Of a stretch of 64,000 nucleotides of DNA, positions 10,143-21,007 are shown one piece after another; the first letter of the stretch is position 1, and each line of letters opens with the position of its first letter. Under the pieces are notes generated by a model. It had not been told where the DNA came from, did no database searches, and saw only the letters and a program-made list of their open reading frames with translations. Origin of the DNA: Aldehydirespirator sp963662645 (GTDB lineage: Bacteria > Actinomycetota > Acidimicrobiia > Acidimicrobiales > Aldehydirespiratoraceae); NCBI GenBank assembly GCA_963662645.2, contig OY759762.1, positions 2,790,001-2,854,000 on the forward strand. Direction: 5' to 3'. A program made the translations under genes and the position numbers.

Positions 10143-10841
10143 ATGAGCAACCGGCCGAGAGTTCCGAAGTCACGCCGCGGCTCGCGGCCGTCCGGCCGCG
10201 GCCCTGACACTGGCTCCAATCCGCTGCGGAAGGGGATCATCATCGGTGTCGTTGTGTTGGTGGCGGTGGCGGTTGGAGTGGCGTTGCTCGCCGGCCGGGA
10301 CGCGGATCAGCGGGCGCAGACCGGCGCGGCCCAGGTCTCCGACGTCAGCATCGAGGGCGAGCCCCTGCCGCGGTTCGAGGGCCGGGAGCCGGATCCTGCG
10401 ATGGAGAGGCGGGCCCCCGCCTTCGCGGCCACGACCTTCGACGGCGCCCAGGTGAGCGTGCTGCCCGGTGACGGCACGGCCAAGGTGATCGGCTTCTTCG
10501 CCCACTGGTGCCCGCACTGCCAGCGGGAGCTGCCCCGGATCGCTGGCTGGCTGGCCGCCAACCAGCTCCCTGCGGGCGTGGAGGTGATCGCCGTCAGCAC
10601 CTCCGTGGATCGCGGCAGATCCAACTACCCGCCGTCGGCCTGGTTCGAGGAGGAGCAATGGCCCGCGGTGGTGGTGCGGGACTCCGCGGCGAACGAGATC
10701 GGCGAAGCCTACGGGCTGGCGGGCTTCCCCTATACGGTCGGGATCGACGCCGACGGCCGGGTGGTGGCCCGGGTGGCCGGCGAGCTCAACGACGAAGCCT
10801 GGGAGTTCCTGCTCGACTTCGTCGCGCCCGCCTCCGGCTGA
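10143..10841 (+). CDS. Membrane-anchored TlpA/DsbE-like thioredoxin-fold protein
   Basis: A 232-residue protein with a basic N-terminus, one transmembrane anchor (GIIIGVVVLVAVAVGVALLAG, about residues 35-55) and an extracytoplasmic thioredoxin fold. The active site is HWCPHC (CxxC) followed by QRELPRI, and the cis-Pro-type segment is GLAGFPYTVGIDADG. It is likely the thiol partner of the DsbB-like protein encoded 52 bp upstream. Whether it works as an oxidase (DsbA role) or a reductase (TlpA/CcmG role) cannot be decided from the sequence. Confidence 0.85.
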   Translation: MSNRPRVPKSRRGSRPSGRGPDTGSNPLRKGIIIGVVVLVAVAVGVALLAGRDADQRAQTGAAQVSDVSIEGEPLPRFEGREPDPAMERRAPAFAATTFDGAQVSVLPGDGTAKVIGFFAHWCPHCQRELPRIAGWLAANQLPAGVEVIAVSTSVDRGRSNYPPSAWFEEEQWPAVVVRDSAANEIGEAYGLAGFPYTVGIDADGRVVARVAGELNDEAWEFLLDFVAPASG

Positions 10842-10890
10842 GGCAGCGGTCGCAACTCGTCGTCGGCGGTGTCCTCCGTAGTCTGTGGCG

Positions 10891-12066
10891 ATGACCGGCG
10901 AGCCCGTTCCCTACCTTTGCGACCGCCTGCAGCCCTTCGGCGGGGCCTCGGTGTTCGCGGAGATGTCGGCCCTGGCGGTGCGCACCGGCGCGATCAATCT
11001 GGGCCAGGGATTCCCCGACACCAACGGGCCGGCCGCAGTGGCCGAAGCCGCCATCGAGGCCATCCGGGGCGACTTCAACCAGTACCCGCCCGGCATCGGC
11101 TACCCGGTGCTGCGCCAGGCCGTGGCTGAGCACCAGAGGCGGTTCTGGGGCCTGGAGTTCGATCCCGACGCCGAGGTGCTGATCACCGCGGGCGCCACCG
11201 AGGCCATCACCGCCGCGGTCTTGGCCCTGGCCGGGCCCGGCGACGAGGTGGTCACCTTCGAGCCCTACTTCGACATCTACCCGGCCGACATATCGATGGC
11301 CGGCGCCGCCATGCGGCTGGTGCAACTGCGCCCGCCCGCCTACGCGTTCGACCCCGACGAGCTTGTGGCCGCGTTCGGGCCCCGAACCCGGGTGTTGCTG
11401 CTCAACTCCCCGCACAACCCCACCGGCAAGGTGTTCAGCGCGGCCGAGCTCGACATGATCGCCCGGCTGTGCGTGGAGCACGACGTGATCGCGGTCACCG
11501 ACGAGGTGTACGAGCACCTGATCTTCGATGACAGCACCCATGTGCCCCTGGCGTCCCGGCCCGGCATGGCCGATCGCACCGTCACCATCTCGTCGGGGGG
11601 CAAGACGCTGTCGTTCACGGGCTGGAAGATCGGCTGGGTATGCGCCCGCCCGGAACTCGTGCGCGCGGTCCAGGCGGCGAAGCAGCTGCTCACCTACGTG
11701 AGCGGGGGTCCGTTCCAGCCCGCGGTGGCGGTCGGGCTCGGCCTCGGCGACGACTTCTTCAGAAGGCTGGCCGCCGACTTGCAGGCCCGGCGCGACCTGC
11801 TGTGCGCCGGCCTGGCCGAGGCGGGCTTCGAGCCGGTCGTGCCCCAAGGCACCTACTACATCACCGCCGACATCCGTCCCCTCGGTGCGACCGACGGCCT
11901 GGACTTCTGCCGCTCGCTGCCCGAGCGGTGCGGGGTGGTGGCCGTGCCGGTCCAGGTGCTGTGCGACGACAAGGCGCTGGGCGCCCCCTTCGTGCGCTTC
12001 GCGGCATGCAAGCGCCCCGCGGTGCTTGAACAGGCCGTGGAGCGCCTGGCCACGCTCGCCCGCTGA
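10891..12066 (+). CDS. Class I/II PLP-dependent aminotransferase
   Basis: A fold-type I aminotransferase of 391 residues, close to the group that includes methionine aminotransferase, kynurenine aminotransferase and DapC. Landmarks are INLGQGFPDTNGP near the N-terminus, ITAGATEAI, NSPHNPTGKVF, DEVYEHLIFD, and the PLP lysine in SSGGKTLSFTGWKIGW. The substrate is uncertain. An in-frame GTG at 10885 is an alternative start two codons upstream. The gene runs convergent to an acyl-CoA ligase. The 71-bp gap between them contains a weak inverted repeat (TTGAC-GTAGTT-GTCAA) that could help termination. Confidence 0.85.
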   Translation: MTGEPVPYLCDRLQPFGGASVFAEMSALAVRTGAINLGQGFPDTNGPAAVAEAAIEAIRGDFNQYPPGIGYPVLRQAVAEHQRRFWGLEFDPDAEVLITAGATEAITAAVLALAGPGDEVVTFEPYFDIYPADISMAGAAMRLVQLRPPAYAFDPDELVAAFGPRTRVLLLNSPHNPTGKVFSAAELDMIARLCVEHDVIAVTDEVYEHLIFDDSTHVPLASRPGMADRTVTISSGGKTLSFTGWKIGWVCARPELVRAVQAAKQLLTYVSGGPFQPAVAVGLGLGDDFFRRLAADLQARRDLLCAGLAEAGFEPVVPQGTYYITADIRPLGATDGLDFCRSLPERCGVVAVPVQVLCDDKALGAPFVRFAACKRPAVLEQAVERLATLAR

Positions 12067-12137
12067 CGACCGGTCCGGCGGTTCCAGCAGCTCGGGGCTG
12101 CCCAGGTGAGAGTCCGCGGCCGTCTTTGACGTAGTTG

Positions 12138-13871
12138 TCAAGAACGCTCTGGCGCGAAGCGCTCGCGCAGTGCGCGCTTGAGGAACTTGCCATTGGCGTT
12201 GCGGGGCAGGGCCTCGTCCAGGAACCACACGCGGCGGGGGTGCTTGAACCGGGCCAGGCGACCCTCGAGATGGGCGATCAGTCCAGGCTGGTCGAGTCGC
12301 GCCCCTGGAACGAGCACCACCGCGGCGGCCACCTCCTCGCCCAGGCGCTCGTCGGGCAGGCCGAACACGGCCGCCTCGGCTACCTCGTCCAGCTCGTAGA
12401 TGGCGTTCTCGACCTCTGAGCAGTGGACGTTCTCGCCGCCGCGGATGACCACGTCCTTGATCCGGTCCTTGATGTGGATCCACCCGTCGGCATCGATCTC
12501 GGCGATGTCGCCGGTCCGGAACCAGCCGTCGACTATGGCCTCGGCCGTGGCGTCGGGCCGGTTCAGATAGCCCTTCATCACGTTGGGGCCTCTCAGCAGC
12601 AGCTCGCCCCGCTGGCCCGGATCAAGCGTCGCGTCGTGCTCGTCGACGACCTTGGCCTCCATGCACGGCACCAGCGGTCCCACCGACGACGGATTGGCCA
12701 AGTAGAACTCGTTGCCTATAGCCGTTGCGATGCCGGCCGTCTCGGTCAACCCGTAACCGACGCCGGGACGTCCCTGCGACAGTCCGTCGTCGATCCGGCG
12801 CACCAGGTCGGTGGACAGGGCCGCGCCGCCGCCGCCCATCGAGCGCAGCGACGACGTGTCAGCACGCTCCCAGTCGGGATGCTGCAGCATCTCTCGCGAC
12901 ATGCTGGGCACACCGGTGAAGACGGTGACGGACTCCCGCTCGATCAGCCTGAGCGCCTCCGCCGGGTCCCAGCGGTACATCAGCACCAGACAGCCGCCCG
13001 CGATCGTCGCCGTGTGCATTACGCAGTTGCAGCCGGTCACATGGAACAGCGGCACCGGCAATAGGACCACCGGTGGCGGAGCCTCGGGCGGCGGATCTTC
13101 GGTGCCGGTGCGAGCCGTCCGCTGGGCCCGGGCCGCGTCATAGCAGGCCGTCAGCAAGATCATGTTCATCAGGTTGTGGACCACGGCGCGGTGGGTGAGC
13201 TGGGCACCCTTGGGAAAGCCGGTCGTGCCCGATGTGTAGAAGATCAGGGCATCGTCGTCGGGATCGATGTCCGCCTCCGGAAGGGCGTCGGGCGCAGTCG
13301 AGGGATCCGCCGCCGCGTCCCAGCACACGGCTGTTTCGGGCAGATCGCCGTCATGGCGGGCCACGACGAGGGGGATCTCGCCGCGGGCCGGTCCCAGCCT
13401 CTCCAATCGCTCACCGTCGAGGATCAGCGCAACCGGCTCGCAGTCGTTCAGGGCGAACTCCATCTCCGGTCTCGTCCACCACGAGTTCATACCCACCGCG
13501 GCAGCGCCCACCGAGATGATGGCCCAGTGCGACAGCACCCACTCGGGGTAGTTGCGCATCGACACCGCCACCCGGGTGCCCGGTCCGGCGCCGTACGCGT
13601 TGCGCAGATGATGGGCCAGGGCCCGCACCCGGGCGTGGGCCTCGGCGTAGCTGAAGCGCTCGTCGCGGTAGACCAGGTAGGCCTTGTCGCCGTGGGGCGC
13701 CGACATCGCCCACACCGCCCGCATGTCACCTATGGCGCTGTCGTAGACCCGCACGGGCACGCCGTTGACCTCCTGCACGGTCCAGCCGAACGGTCCCCCT
13801 GGCGCCGTCAGGGAGGCCAGGGCCGTGTTGAAGTCGTGGACGAGCTCGGAGGCGGTTGGCGCGACCGTCAC
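12138..13871 (-). CDS. AMP-dependent acyl-CoA ligase
   Basis: A 577-residue adenylate-forming enzyme of the fatty-acid/aryl-CoA ligase type, which activates a carboxylic acid as acyl-AMP and transfers it to CoA. The P-loop motif is YTSGTTGFPKGAQLTH, followed by the A5-type GYGLTETAG, the A7-type WFRTGDIAEIDADGWIHIKD and the hinge RIKDVVIRGGENV. The C-terminal LPRNANGKFLKRALRE contains the catalytic lysine. The 78-bp gap to psuG is divergent. The substrate is unknown; the neighbouring enoyl-CoA hydratase and second ligase suggest fatty-acid or side-chain catabolism. Confidence 0.9.
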   Translation of the reverse strand: MTVAPTASELVHDFNTALASLTAPGGPFGWTVQEVNGVPVRVYDSAIGDMRAVWAMSAPHGDKAYLVYRDERFSYAEAHARVRALAHHLRNAYGAGPGTRVAVSMRNYPEWVLSHWAIISVGAAAVGMNSWWTRPEMEFALNDCEPVALILDGERLERLGPARGEIPLVVARHDGDLPETAVCWDAAADPSTAPDALPEADIDPDDDALIFYTSGTTGFPKGAQLTHRAVVHNLMNMILLTACYDAARAQRTARTGTEDPPPEAPPPVVLLPVPLFHVTGCNCVMHTATIAGGCLVLMYRWDPAEALRLIERESVTVFTGVPSMSREMLQHPDWERADTSSLRSMGGGGAALSTDLVRRIDDGLSQGRPGVGYGLTETAGIATAIGNEFYLANPSSVGPLVPCMEAKVVDEHDATLDPGQRGELLLRGPNVMKGYLNRPDATAEAIVDGWFRTGDIAEIDADGWIHIKDRIKDVVIRGGENVHCSEVENAIYELDEVAEAAVFGLPDERLGEEVAAAVVLVPGARLDQPGLIAHLEGRLARFKHPRRVWFLDEALPRNANGKFLKRALRERFAPERS

Positions 13872-13949
13872 GGTGCGATCCTACGGTGGGGTACCGGCCA
13901 CCGTGGCGCCGCCGGTCCCGCAGGTCCGCTCGGGTCGTACCCTCGGGGC

Positions 13950-14885
13950 GTGACGGAGATACTGCGAGTCGGCCACGACGTTGCTACCGCGCTGGCCTCA
14001 GGCCGACCGGTGGTGGCGCTGGAGTCGACCATCTTCTCGGAGCTGGGGTTGCCCGAGCCCGCCAACCGCGAGTGCTTCCAGCGGGTGCAGGCTGCGGTGC
14101 GGGCTGGCGGAGCAGTGCCGGCATTGTGCGGAGTGCTCGACGGTCGGGCAGTCGTCGGCGCGAACTTTGCCCAAGCCGAGCGGTTGTTCGGCGGATCCAC
14201 CAAGCTCGGCGCCCGCGATCTCGGACCGGCGCTGGCTAGCGGTCTCGAGGTGGGAGTGACCACGGTGTCGGCCTCGGTGACGCTCGCGGAGGCGGCCAGC
14301 ATCGAGGTGTTCGCCACCGGTGGCATCGGTGGGGTGCACCGGGGTGCGGACCGCACCGGCGACGTCAGTGCCGACCTTGAGGCCTTGGCCCGCCACCGGG
14401 TGGTCGTGGTGTCATCGGGGGTCAAGGCGTTCCTTGACGTGCCGCTCACCTTCGAGCGACTGGAGACGCTGGGGGTGGCCGTCTTGGGCTGGCGCACCGA
14501 CCGCTTTCCGGCCTTCTACGGGCGTGACGGCGAGCGGGAGCTGGCCACCGTCGTCAACGACGGCCAGGAGGTTGCCGCTGCGTTCCGAGCCGCTGGGGCT
14601 CTCGGGCACCCGGGCGGGATGATGGTGGCCAACCCGATCCCAGCCGAGGCGGAGCTCGACCACGAAGTGGTTGCCGAGGCGATGGCTGGTGCGGAGGCGG
14701 CGGCCCGACGCGACGGTGTGTCGGGCGGCGACGTGACACCGGCCGTCCTGTCGGCGGTGGATGCGGCCACCGGCGGCGCGGCCGTGAAGGCCAACATCGC
14801 GCTGGCCGAATCCAATGCAGCCGTGGCCGCCGAGATCGCCGTCGCTCTAGCCCAATACCCTGCTCCACGACGAGAGGCCGAATGA
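13950..14885 (+). CDS. psuG: Pseudouridine-5'-phosphate glycosidase
   Basis: A 311-residue member of the PsuG/IndA family, which reversibly cleaves pseudouridine 5'-phosphate to uracil and ribose 5-phosphate. Typical blocks are present: VVALESTIFSELGLPEPANR at the N-terminus, TTVSASVTLAEAASIEVFATGGIGG cut by short variants, VVSSGVKAFLDVPLTFERLE, and the C-terminal run ending GGAAVKANIALAESNAAVAA. The GTG start at 13950 gives the usual family length; the longer open frame upstream is antisense to the ligase. The stop overlaps the P450 ATG (ATGA), so the two are co-translated. No psuK kinase is adjacent, although several actinobacterial psuG genes are single. Confidence 0.85.
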   Translation: MTEILRVGHDVATALASGRPVVALESTIFSELGLPEPANRECFQRVQAAVRAGGAVPALCGVLDGRAVVGANFAQAERLFGGSTKLGARDLGPALASGLEVGVTTVSASVTLAEAASIEVFATGGIGGVHRGADRTGDVSADLEALARHRVVVVSSGVKAFLDVPLTFERLETLGVAVLGWRTDRFPAFYGRDGERELATVVNDGQEVAAAFRAAGALGHPGGMMVANPIPAEAELDHEVVAEAMAGAEAAARRDGVSGGDVTPAVLSAVDAATGGAAVKANIALAESNAAVAAEIAVALAQYPAPRREAE

Positions 14886-16087
14886 TGAGCGACGAGTTGC
14901 TGTTGCGGATCGTTACCGATCCAGACGTGATCGCCGATCCGTACCCGCTGCTGCGGGAGCTCCGTGAGACGTCGCCGGTGCACCGGACCGGGTTCTCCGA
15001 CTTCTGGATCCTCACGCGATTCGAGGACTGCCGGGCCGCGCTGCGCGATCAGCGGTTGGGCAGCCCCGAGCCCGGCGAGGAGGCACCCACGCTGATGGTG
15101 CCGGCCCGCCAGCGCAGGGCCGATGTGCCACGCTCGCTGCTGTTCCTCAATCCGCCCGACCACACCCGGATCCGGTCGCTGGTGAGCCGGGCGTTCACGC
15201 CCCGCCGGGTGGAGCGGCTGCGACCAGCGGTCGAGGCCATGACCGCTGAATTGCTCGACGAGGTGGCCGAGGCACAGGAGTGCGACCTGATCGACGCGCT
15301 CGCCTTCCCGCTGCCCGCCAACGTGATCAGCGAGCTGATGGGAGTGCCGGTCTCAGACCGGGACTGGCTCCGGCCGCTGGTGTCGGACCTGGCGGCCACG
15401 CTCGAACCGACCCGGCAGCCCGGGGAGGCGGAGCGGGCCGAGGCTGCCTCAGCACAGGTGAACCAGTACCTGCACGACCTGATCGACCGCCGCCGGTCCG
15501 AGCCGGCCGACGACCTGCTGTCGGGACTGATCGCGGCCAGCGACGGCGAGGACCGCCTCACCCAGCCGGAGGTGGCCGTCACCGTCTCGCTCATCTACGC
15601 GGCCGGCTTCGAGACCACCATGAACCTGATCGGCAACATGGTGCACACGCTGATGCGCCATCCCGATCAGCTGGCCCGGCTGCGGGCCGACCGCTCGCTG
15701 GTGCCGTCCGCAGTGGACGAGGTGCTGCGCTTCGAACCGCCCGTGCAACTCGACGGTCGCTACGTCCGTGCCGACACCGAGATCGGCGGCCACGCCATCC
15801 CTGAGGGTCACGGGGTGTTGACGCTGCTGGGAGCAGCCAACCGCGATCCGGCCGCGGTGCACGACCCTGACCGCTTCGACGTGGGCCGCAGCGAGGTTCC
15901 GATGCTGTCGTTCGGGTCGGGCGTCCACTACTGCCTGGGCGCGGCGCTGGCCCGCCTCGAGGCCCAGGTGGTGCTGCAAGCCCTGCTGGACCGATTCGGA
16001 ACGTGGACCCCGCTAGACGACAATCCGCCTTGGAAGCGAAGGCTCACCCTCCGAGGCCTAGCCAGCCTCCCCGTCGCATTCAGCTAG
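14882..16087 (+). CDS. Cytochrome P450
   Basis: A soluble bacterial class I P450 of 401 residues. The heme-binding loop is FGSGVHYCLG (Cys ligand near residue 356), the K-helix ExxR is in DEVLRFEPP, and the I-helix oxygen-activation segment reads YAAGFETTMNL. No redox partner (ferredoxin or reductase) is encoded nearby. The start overlaps the psuG stop; a second ATG three bases downstream (14885) is also possible. The substrate is unknown, and functional coupling to PsuG is suggested only by the overlap. Confidence 0.9.
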   Translation: MMSDELLLRIVTDPDVIADPYPLLRELRETSPVHRTGFSDFWILTRFEDCRAALRDQRLGSPEPGEEAPTLMVPARQRRADVPRSLLFLNPPDHTRIRSLVSRAFTPRRVERLRPAVEAMTAELLDEVAEAQECDLIDALAFPLPANVISELMGVPVSDRDWLRPLVSDLAATLEPTRQPGEAERAEAASAQVNQYLHDLIDRRRSEPADDLLSGLIAASDGEDRLTQPEVAVTVSLIYAAGFETTMNLIGNMVHTLMRHPDQLARLRADRSLVPSAVDEVLRFEPPVQLDGRYVRADTEIGGHAIPEGHGVLTLLGAANRDPAAVHDPDRFDVGRSEVPMLSFGSGVHYCLGAALARLEAQVVLQALLDRFGTWTPLDDNPPWKRRLTLRGLASLPVAFS

Positions 16088-16162
16088 ACCCTGCGCGGAT
16101 CACCGACATTGCGAGCCTGCTAACCCTCAGCAGCACCGGCGCCTAGAAGCCGGCGGCGGTGG

Positions 16163-16585
16163 TCAAGGCAAGACGATGAAGGCTCGACGGCGGTTGGGGC
16201 CAAAGCGGTAGACGCGGAAGTCATCGTCGAGCGCGATCGCGTTATGAATTCCGAGCCGTTCCATGACAGCCCAACTCGTTCGGTCCGATAACGAGAAGCG
16301 CTGGTCGCTGAACGCCGTGCCGATGGCCCCGGCAACCTCCAAGTCGGCCAGGACCGATACCTCGATCCGAGCCACCCCGCCGCGGATACCATCGACGAGC
16401 TGCTCCGCCGGCTTGAAGCCGTGTCGGTAGCGCATTACCGCCCAAGTCTCGTGAAGCACATGGTCACTGGTGACTAGGCGACCCCGCTGATCGCGCAGTA
16501 CCGAGGCGACGCGGTCGTGGGACCGCTCAGCCTTGACAGCCAGCGACACCCAGGCTGAGGTGTCTACGTAGTAATAGTCCACCAA
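16163..16585 (-). CDS. PIN-domain ribonuclease toxin (VapC family)
   Basis: A 140-residue PIN-domain protein, the likely Mg-dependent RNase toxin of a VapBC module. The acidic site can be traced as D8 (YYYVDTSAW), E46 (DHVLHETW), D101 (LSDRTSWAVM) and the D120-D122 cluster (IALDDDF). The reading frame begins with TTG immediately after the TAG stop of the antitoxin, and a GTG follows as the second codon. Translation probably depends on coupling to the antitoxin. Length and motif order fit the family. Confidence 0.85.
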   Translation of the reverse strand: MVDYYYVDTSAWVSLAVKAERSHDRVASVLRDQRGRLVTSDHVLHETWAVMRYRHGFKPAEQLVDGIRGGVARIEVSVLADLEVAGAIGTAFSDQRFSLSDRTSWAVMERLGIHNAIALDDDFRVYRFGPNRRRAFIVLP

Positions 16586-16834
16586 CTAGCCGCTCTTGCC
16601 GGTGAGCAGAGCGTCGATGGCTTCGCCGATGATGAGTTCGCCGTCGCGGGCCATGTCGAAGGGTTCTCCGGTCACCATCCCAGAGATCGAGTCGATGTCG
16701 CCCCGCGTTGCGGGCGGACTGAGTTCCTTGTCGAACAGGCGTCGCGCAAACTCGGCGAAGCTGATTCCGAGATCGGCGGCACGCTGCTTGGCTAGGGCAT
16801 GCAGGTGGTCAGGAAGAGTGATGATCGTCCTCAT
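16586..16834 (-). CDS. VapB-like antitoxin
   Basis: An 82-residue protein beginning MRTIITLPDHLHALAKQRAA, a ribbon-helix-helix/CopG-like DNA-binding start, followed by helices (ISFAEFARRLFDKEL). Its acidic C-terminal tail would occupy the toxin active site. It ends directly at the start of the PIN toxin gene, the standard antitoxin-first order. Such antitoxins usually repress their own promoter; a candidate promoter lies just upstream. Confidence 0.8.
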   Translation of the reverse strand: MRTIITLPDHLHALAKQRAADLGISFAEFARRLFDKELSPPATRGDIDSISGMVTGEPFDMARDGELIIGEAIDALLTGKSG

Positions 16835-16842
16835 GGAGCGAT

Positions 16843-16851
16843 ATCATAGCA
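16843..16851 (-). promoter_or_regulatory. Extended -10 promoter of vapBC, probably leaderless
   Basis: On the minus strand the sequence TGCTATGAT (16851-16843) is an extended -10 element. Only 8 nt separate it from the antitoxin ATG, so the transcript would start at or next to the start codon. No Shine-Dalgarno is present, consistent with a leaderless mRNA. A loose CTGACC about 17 bp upstream could be the -35. Confidence 0.4.
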
Positions 16852-16865
16852 TCAGTTTGGCAGGG

Positions 16866-17696
16866 TCAGTAGCCCTTCCACTGGGGTGGGCGGCGCTCTT
16901 GGAAGGAGGCCACTCCCTCGGAGGCGTCTTCGGTGGCGGCGTTGAGCTCCACTGCTACCGCCTCTTCGTGGGCCATGGTGGCCCGGTCGGTGTCCAGGCT
17001 GCGGTTGACCAGCCACTTGGTCAGCGCGAACGACCGGCTCGGGCCGCTGGCCAGGCGCTCGGCCCACTCGGTGGCGGCATGCTGCACCTCGTTGTGGGGG
17101 ACCACCCGGTTCACCAAGCCGTACTCGTGGGCCTTGTCTGCGGGCAGGTCCTCGGCCAGCAGGAACAGCTCCATGGTGCGGCGTACGCCGATGATGCGGG
17201 GCAGCAGCCACGGCCCCAGCGCGTCGGGCACCAGGCCCCGGCGGGCGAACACCTCCACGAACTTGGCCCGGTCGCCCGCGATCACCAGGTCGCAGGCCAT
17301 CGCCAGGTGAGCACCCATGCCGGCCGCGGTGCCGTTGACCGCGGCGATCACGGGCAGGTCGCAGTCGAGCAGGGCGGCGAACAGCGAGTGCTGGCCGTCG
17401 AGCATCATGCGCCGGGCGTCGCCCATGATCCGCTCGGGCAGGTCGGGGGCGCGGTCAGCGTCGGCGTATGAGTGGCGCAGGTCGGCGCCGGTGCAGAAGA
17501 ACCGGTCGCCGGAGCCGGTGATCACCGCGGCCCGGGCCCGGTGGCTGGTATTGAGCCCGTTGAGGATGTCGCGCACCCGGTCTCGACACGGCGGGTTCAG
17601 GGCATTGCCGGCCTTGGGCCGGTCGATGGTGATCCACGCCACCGCGCCCCGGTACTCGAGCCGGACCTGCTCGTCGAGGGGTCGCTCATCGGCCAC
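16866..17696 (-). CDS. Enoyl-CoA hydratase/isomerase family protein
   Basis: A 276-residue crotonase-fold protein that would hydrate or isomerise an enoyl-CoA. Typical elements are AWITIDRPKAGNALNPP, the oxyanion-hole segment FFCTGADLRHSYAD, the second oxyanion strand VIAAVNGTAAGMGAHLAMAC, and the FARRGLVPDALGPWLLPRI region that normally carries a catalytic acidic residue. It is divergent, 121 bp from an acyl-CoA ligase, so the two may share a regulatory region and act on one acyl substrate. The exact reaction within the crotonase superfamily is undetermined. Confidence 0.85.
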   Translation of the reverse strand: MADERPLDEQVRLEYRGAVAWITIDRPKAGNALNPPCRDRVRDILNGLNTSHRARAAVITGSGDRFFCTGADLRHSYADADRAPDLPERIMGDARRMMLDGQHSLFAALLDCDLPVIAAVNGTAAGMGAHLAMACDLVIAGDRAKFVEVFARRGLVPDALGPWLLPRIIGVRRTMELFLLAEDLPADKAHEYGLVNRVVPHNEVQHAATEWAERLASGPSRSFALTKWLVNRSLDTDRATMAHEEAVAVELNAATEDASEGVASFQERRPPQWKGY

Positions 17697-17817
17697 GCCG
17701 ACAAACTACCGGGCCGCAGGTTGCCACGAACCGGCGGGGCAACTCTTGCCGGCGCGCTCGGAGCCGCGGCCAACCGGTTGGGACGCGCCGCGCGCGCGGG
17801 CTGGCAGACTTCCGGTC

Positions 17818-19386
17818 ATGGCAAACACCGACGTTGTGGGACTGTGGTCCATCGCGGAGGCCGACCCTGACTTCCTGGCGGTGGTCGACCCCGAGCACAA
17901 CCAGCTGACCTTCGGCGAGTTGGCCGCCCTCACCAACCGGATCTCCCGGGGTCTGCGGGCCGCCGGGCTCGGCAAGGGCGACCAGGTTACGACACTGCTG
18001 CCCAACTGCTTCGAGCAGCTGGCGCTGTGCCTGGCCGCGTATCAGAGCGGGCTGTACGTCACCACCGTCAACTGGCATTTCGTCGGCGCAGAGATCAACT
18101 ACATCGTCAACGACGCCGAGACCAGGGCGTTCATCGTGCACGAGCGCTTCGGCGAAGAGGCGGTCAAGGCCCTCGACGGCTGCGTCGTGCCCGAGGAGAA
18201 CCGGTTCTGTGTGGGCGGGCCGGTGGAGGGTTTCCGGCCGTTCGGCGAACTCATCGCGGGCCACGGCGGCGACAGGCCCAAGCCGGAGCATCTGGCCACC
18301 GGATCGTTCATGTTCTACACCTCGGGCACGACCGGGCGGCCCAAGGGAGTCCGGCGGGCACTGGACCCCCGATCCCCCGACGAGGCCTCCTCCACCGCGG
18401 GCATGCTCCTGATGCTGTTCGGGTCCAAGCCCCACGACGGCAACGTGCAGATCACCCAGGCACCGCTGTATCACACTGCGGTCAACAACTGGACCACGAT
18501 GTCGCTGCACCTGGGCCACACCGTGGTGCTCATGGACCGCTGGACCGCGGAGGGCGCGCTGGAGCGCATCGAGCGCTACCGGGTGACGAGCTCGCACATG
18601 GTGCCGACCATGTTCAACCGGCTGTTGCAGCTTCCCGACGAGGTCCGGGAGCGCTACGACGTGTCGTCTCTGCGCTCGATGGTGCACGCTGCCGCACCAT
18701 GCCCGATCGAGACCAAGCGGCGCATGATCGAGTGGTGGGGCGACTCCATCTGGGAGTACTACGCGGCCACGGAGGGCGGCGGCACCTCGGTGTCGGCCGC
18801 GGAGTGGATGGACCGGCCCGGCACGGTCGGCAGAGCCTGGCCCGGCTGTGAGGTGATCGTGGTCGACGAGGACGGCAACGACCTGCCGCCGGAGGAGTCG
18901 GGCACGGTGTACATGAAGATGCCGGGCGCGGCCTTCGAGTACAAGGGCGACGAGGCCAAGACCGCGGCCAGCCGTCTGCGGGGCTTCTTCACCGTCGGCG
19001 ACGTCGGCTATCTCGACGCCGACGGCTACCTGTTCCTCAACGACCGGGCCACCGACATGATCATCATCGGCGGGGTGAACGTCTACCCGGCCGAGGTAGA
19101 GGGGGAACTGGTGCAGCATCCCGCGGTGGGTGACGCGGCCGTGTTCGGTGTGCCCAACCCCGACACCGGCGAGGAGGTCAAGGCCGTGGTCGAGCTGCGC
19201 GACGGGTGGGCGCCCGGCGACGACACCACCGCGGCGATCCTGGAGTGGCTGCGGGACCGCCTCGGCCGCCAGAAGCTGCCCCGGTCGATCGACTACACCA
19301 CCGAGATGCCCCGAGACCCCAACGGCAAGCTCTACAAGCGCAAGCTGCGCGACCCCTACTGGGCCGGCCACGAGCGGGCCATCTGA
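17818..19386 (+). CDS. Acyl-CoA ligase (FadD-like)
   Basis: A 522-residue adenylate-forming ligase. It shows the P-loop FYTSGTTGRPKGVRRAL, the YYAATEGGGTSVS motif, FTVGDVGYLDADGYLFLNDR, the hinge RATDMIIIGGVNVYPAEVE, and the C-terminal lysine in MPRDPNGKLYKRKLRDPYW. It resembles the actinobacterial ligases that act on steroid or long-chain carboxylates, but the substrate cannot be fixed. The ATG at 17818 begins the conserved N-terminus; the frame is open further upstream only as antisense to the crotonase gene. The cysteine-synthase-like gene follows after 52 bp. Confidence 0.9.
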   Translation: MANTDVVGLWSIAEADPDFLAVVDPEHNQLTFGELAALTNRISRGLRAAGLGKGDQVTTLLPNCFEQLALCLAAYQSGLYVTTVNWHFVGAEINYIVNDAETRAFIVHERFGEEAVKALDGCVVPEENRFCVGGPVEGFRPFGELIAGHGGDRPKPEHLATGSFMFYTSGTTGRPKGVRRALDPRSPDEASSTAGMLLMLFGSKPHDGNVQITQAPLYHTAVNNWTTMSLHLGHTVVLMDRWTAEGALERIERYRVTSSHMVPTMFNRLLQLPDEVRERYDVSSLRSMVHAAAPCPIETKRRMIEWWGDSIWEYYAATEGGGTSVSAAEWMDRPGTVGRAWPGCEVIVVDEDGNDLPPEESGTVYMKMPGAAFEYKGDEAKTAASRLRGFFTVGDVGYLDADGYLFLNDRATDMIIIGGVNVYPAEVEGELVQHPAVGDAAVFGVPNPDTGEEVKAVVELRDGWAPGDDTTAAILEWLRDRLGRQKLPRSIDYTTEMPRDPNGKLYKRKLRDPYWAGHERAI

Positions 19387-19438
19387 CGGGACGCGGCCTG
19401 CCACAGGAATTTCGTTGGCGGGGGGTGATAATTGGGGC

Positions 19439-20992
<1,554 letters not shown>

Positions 20993-21007
20993 GCGGTACT
21001 GGCAGAA

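Noticed and set aside
17317..17817. N-terminal extension of the acyl-CoA ligase
   Set aside because: The open frame upstream of 17818 is antisense to the enoyl-CoA hydratase gene and has no similarity to ligases; the ATG at 17818 begins the conserved fold.
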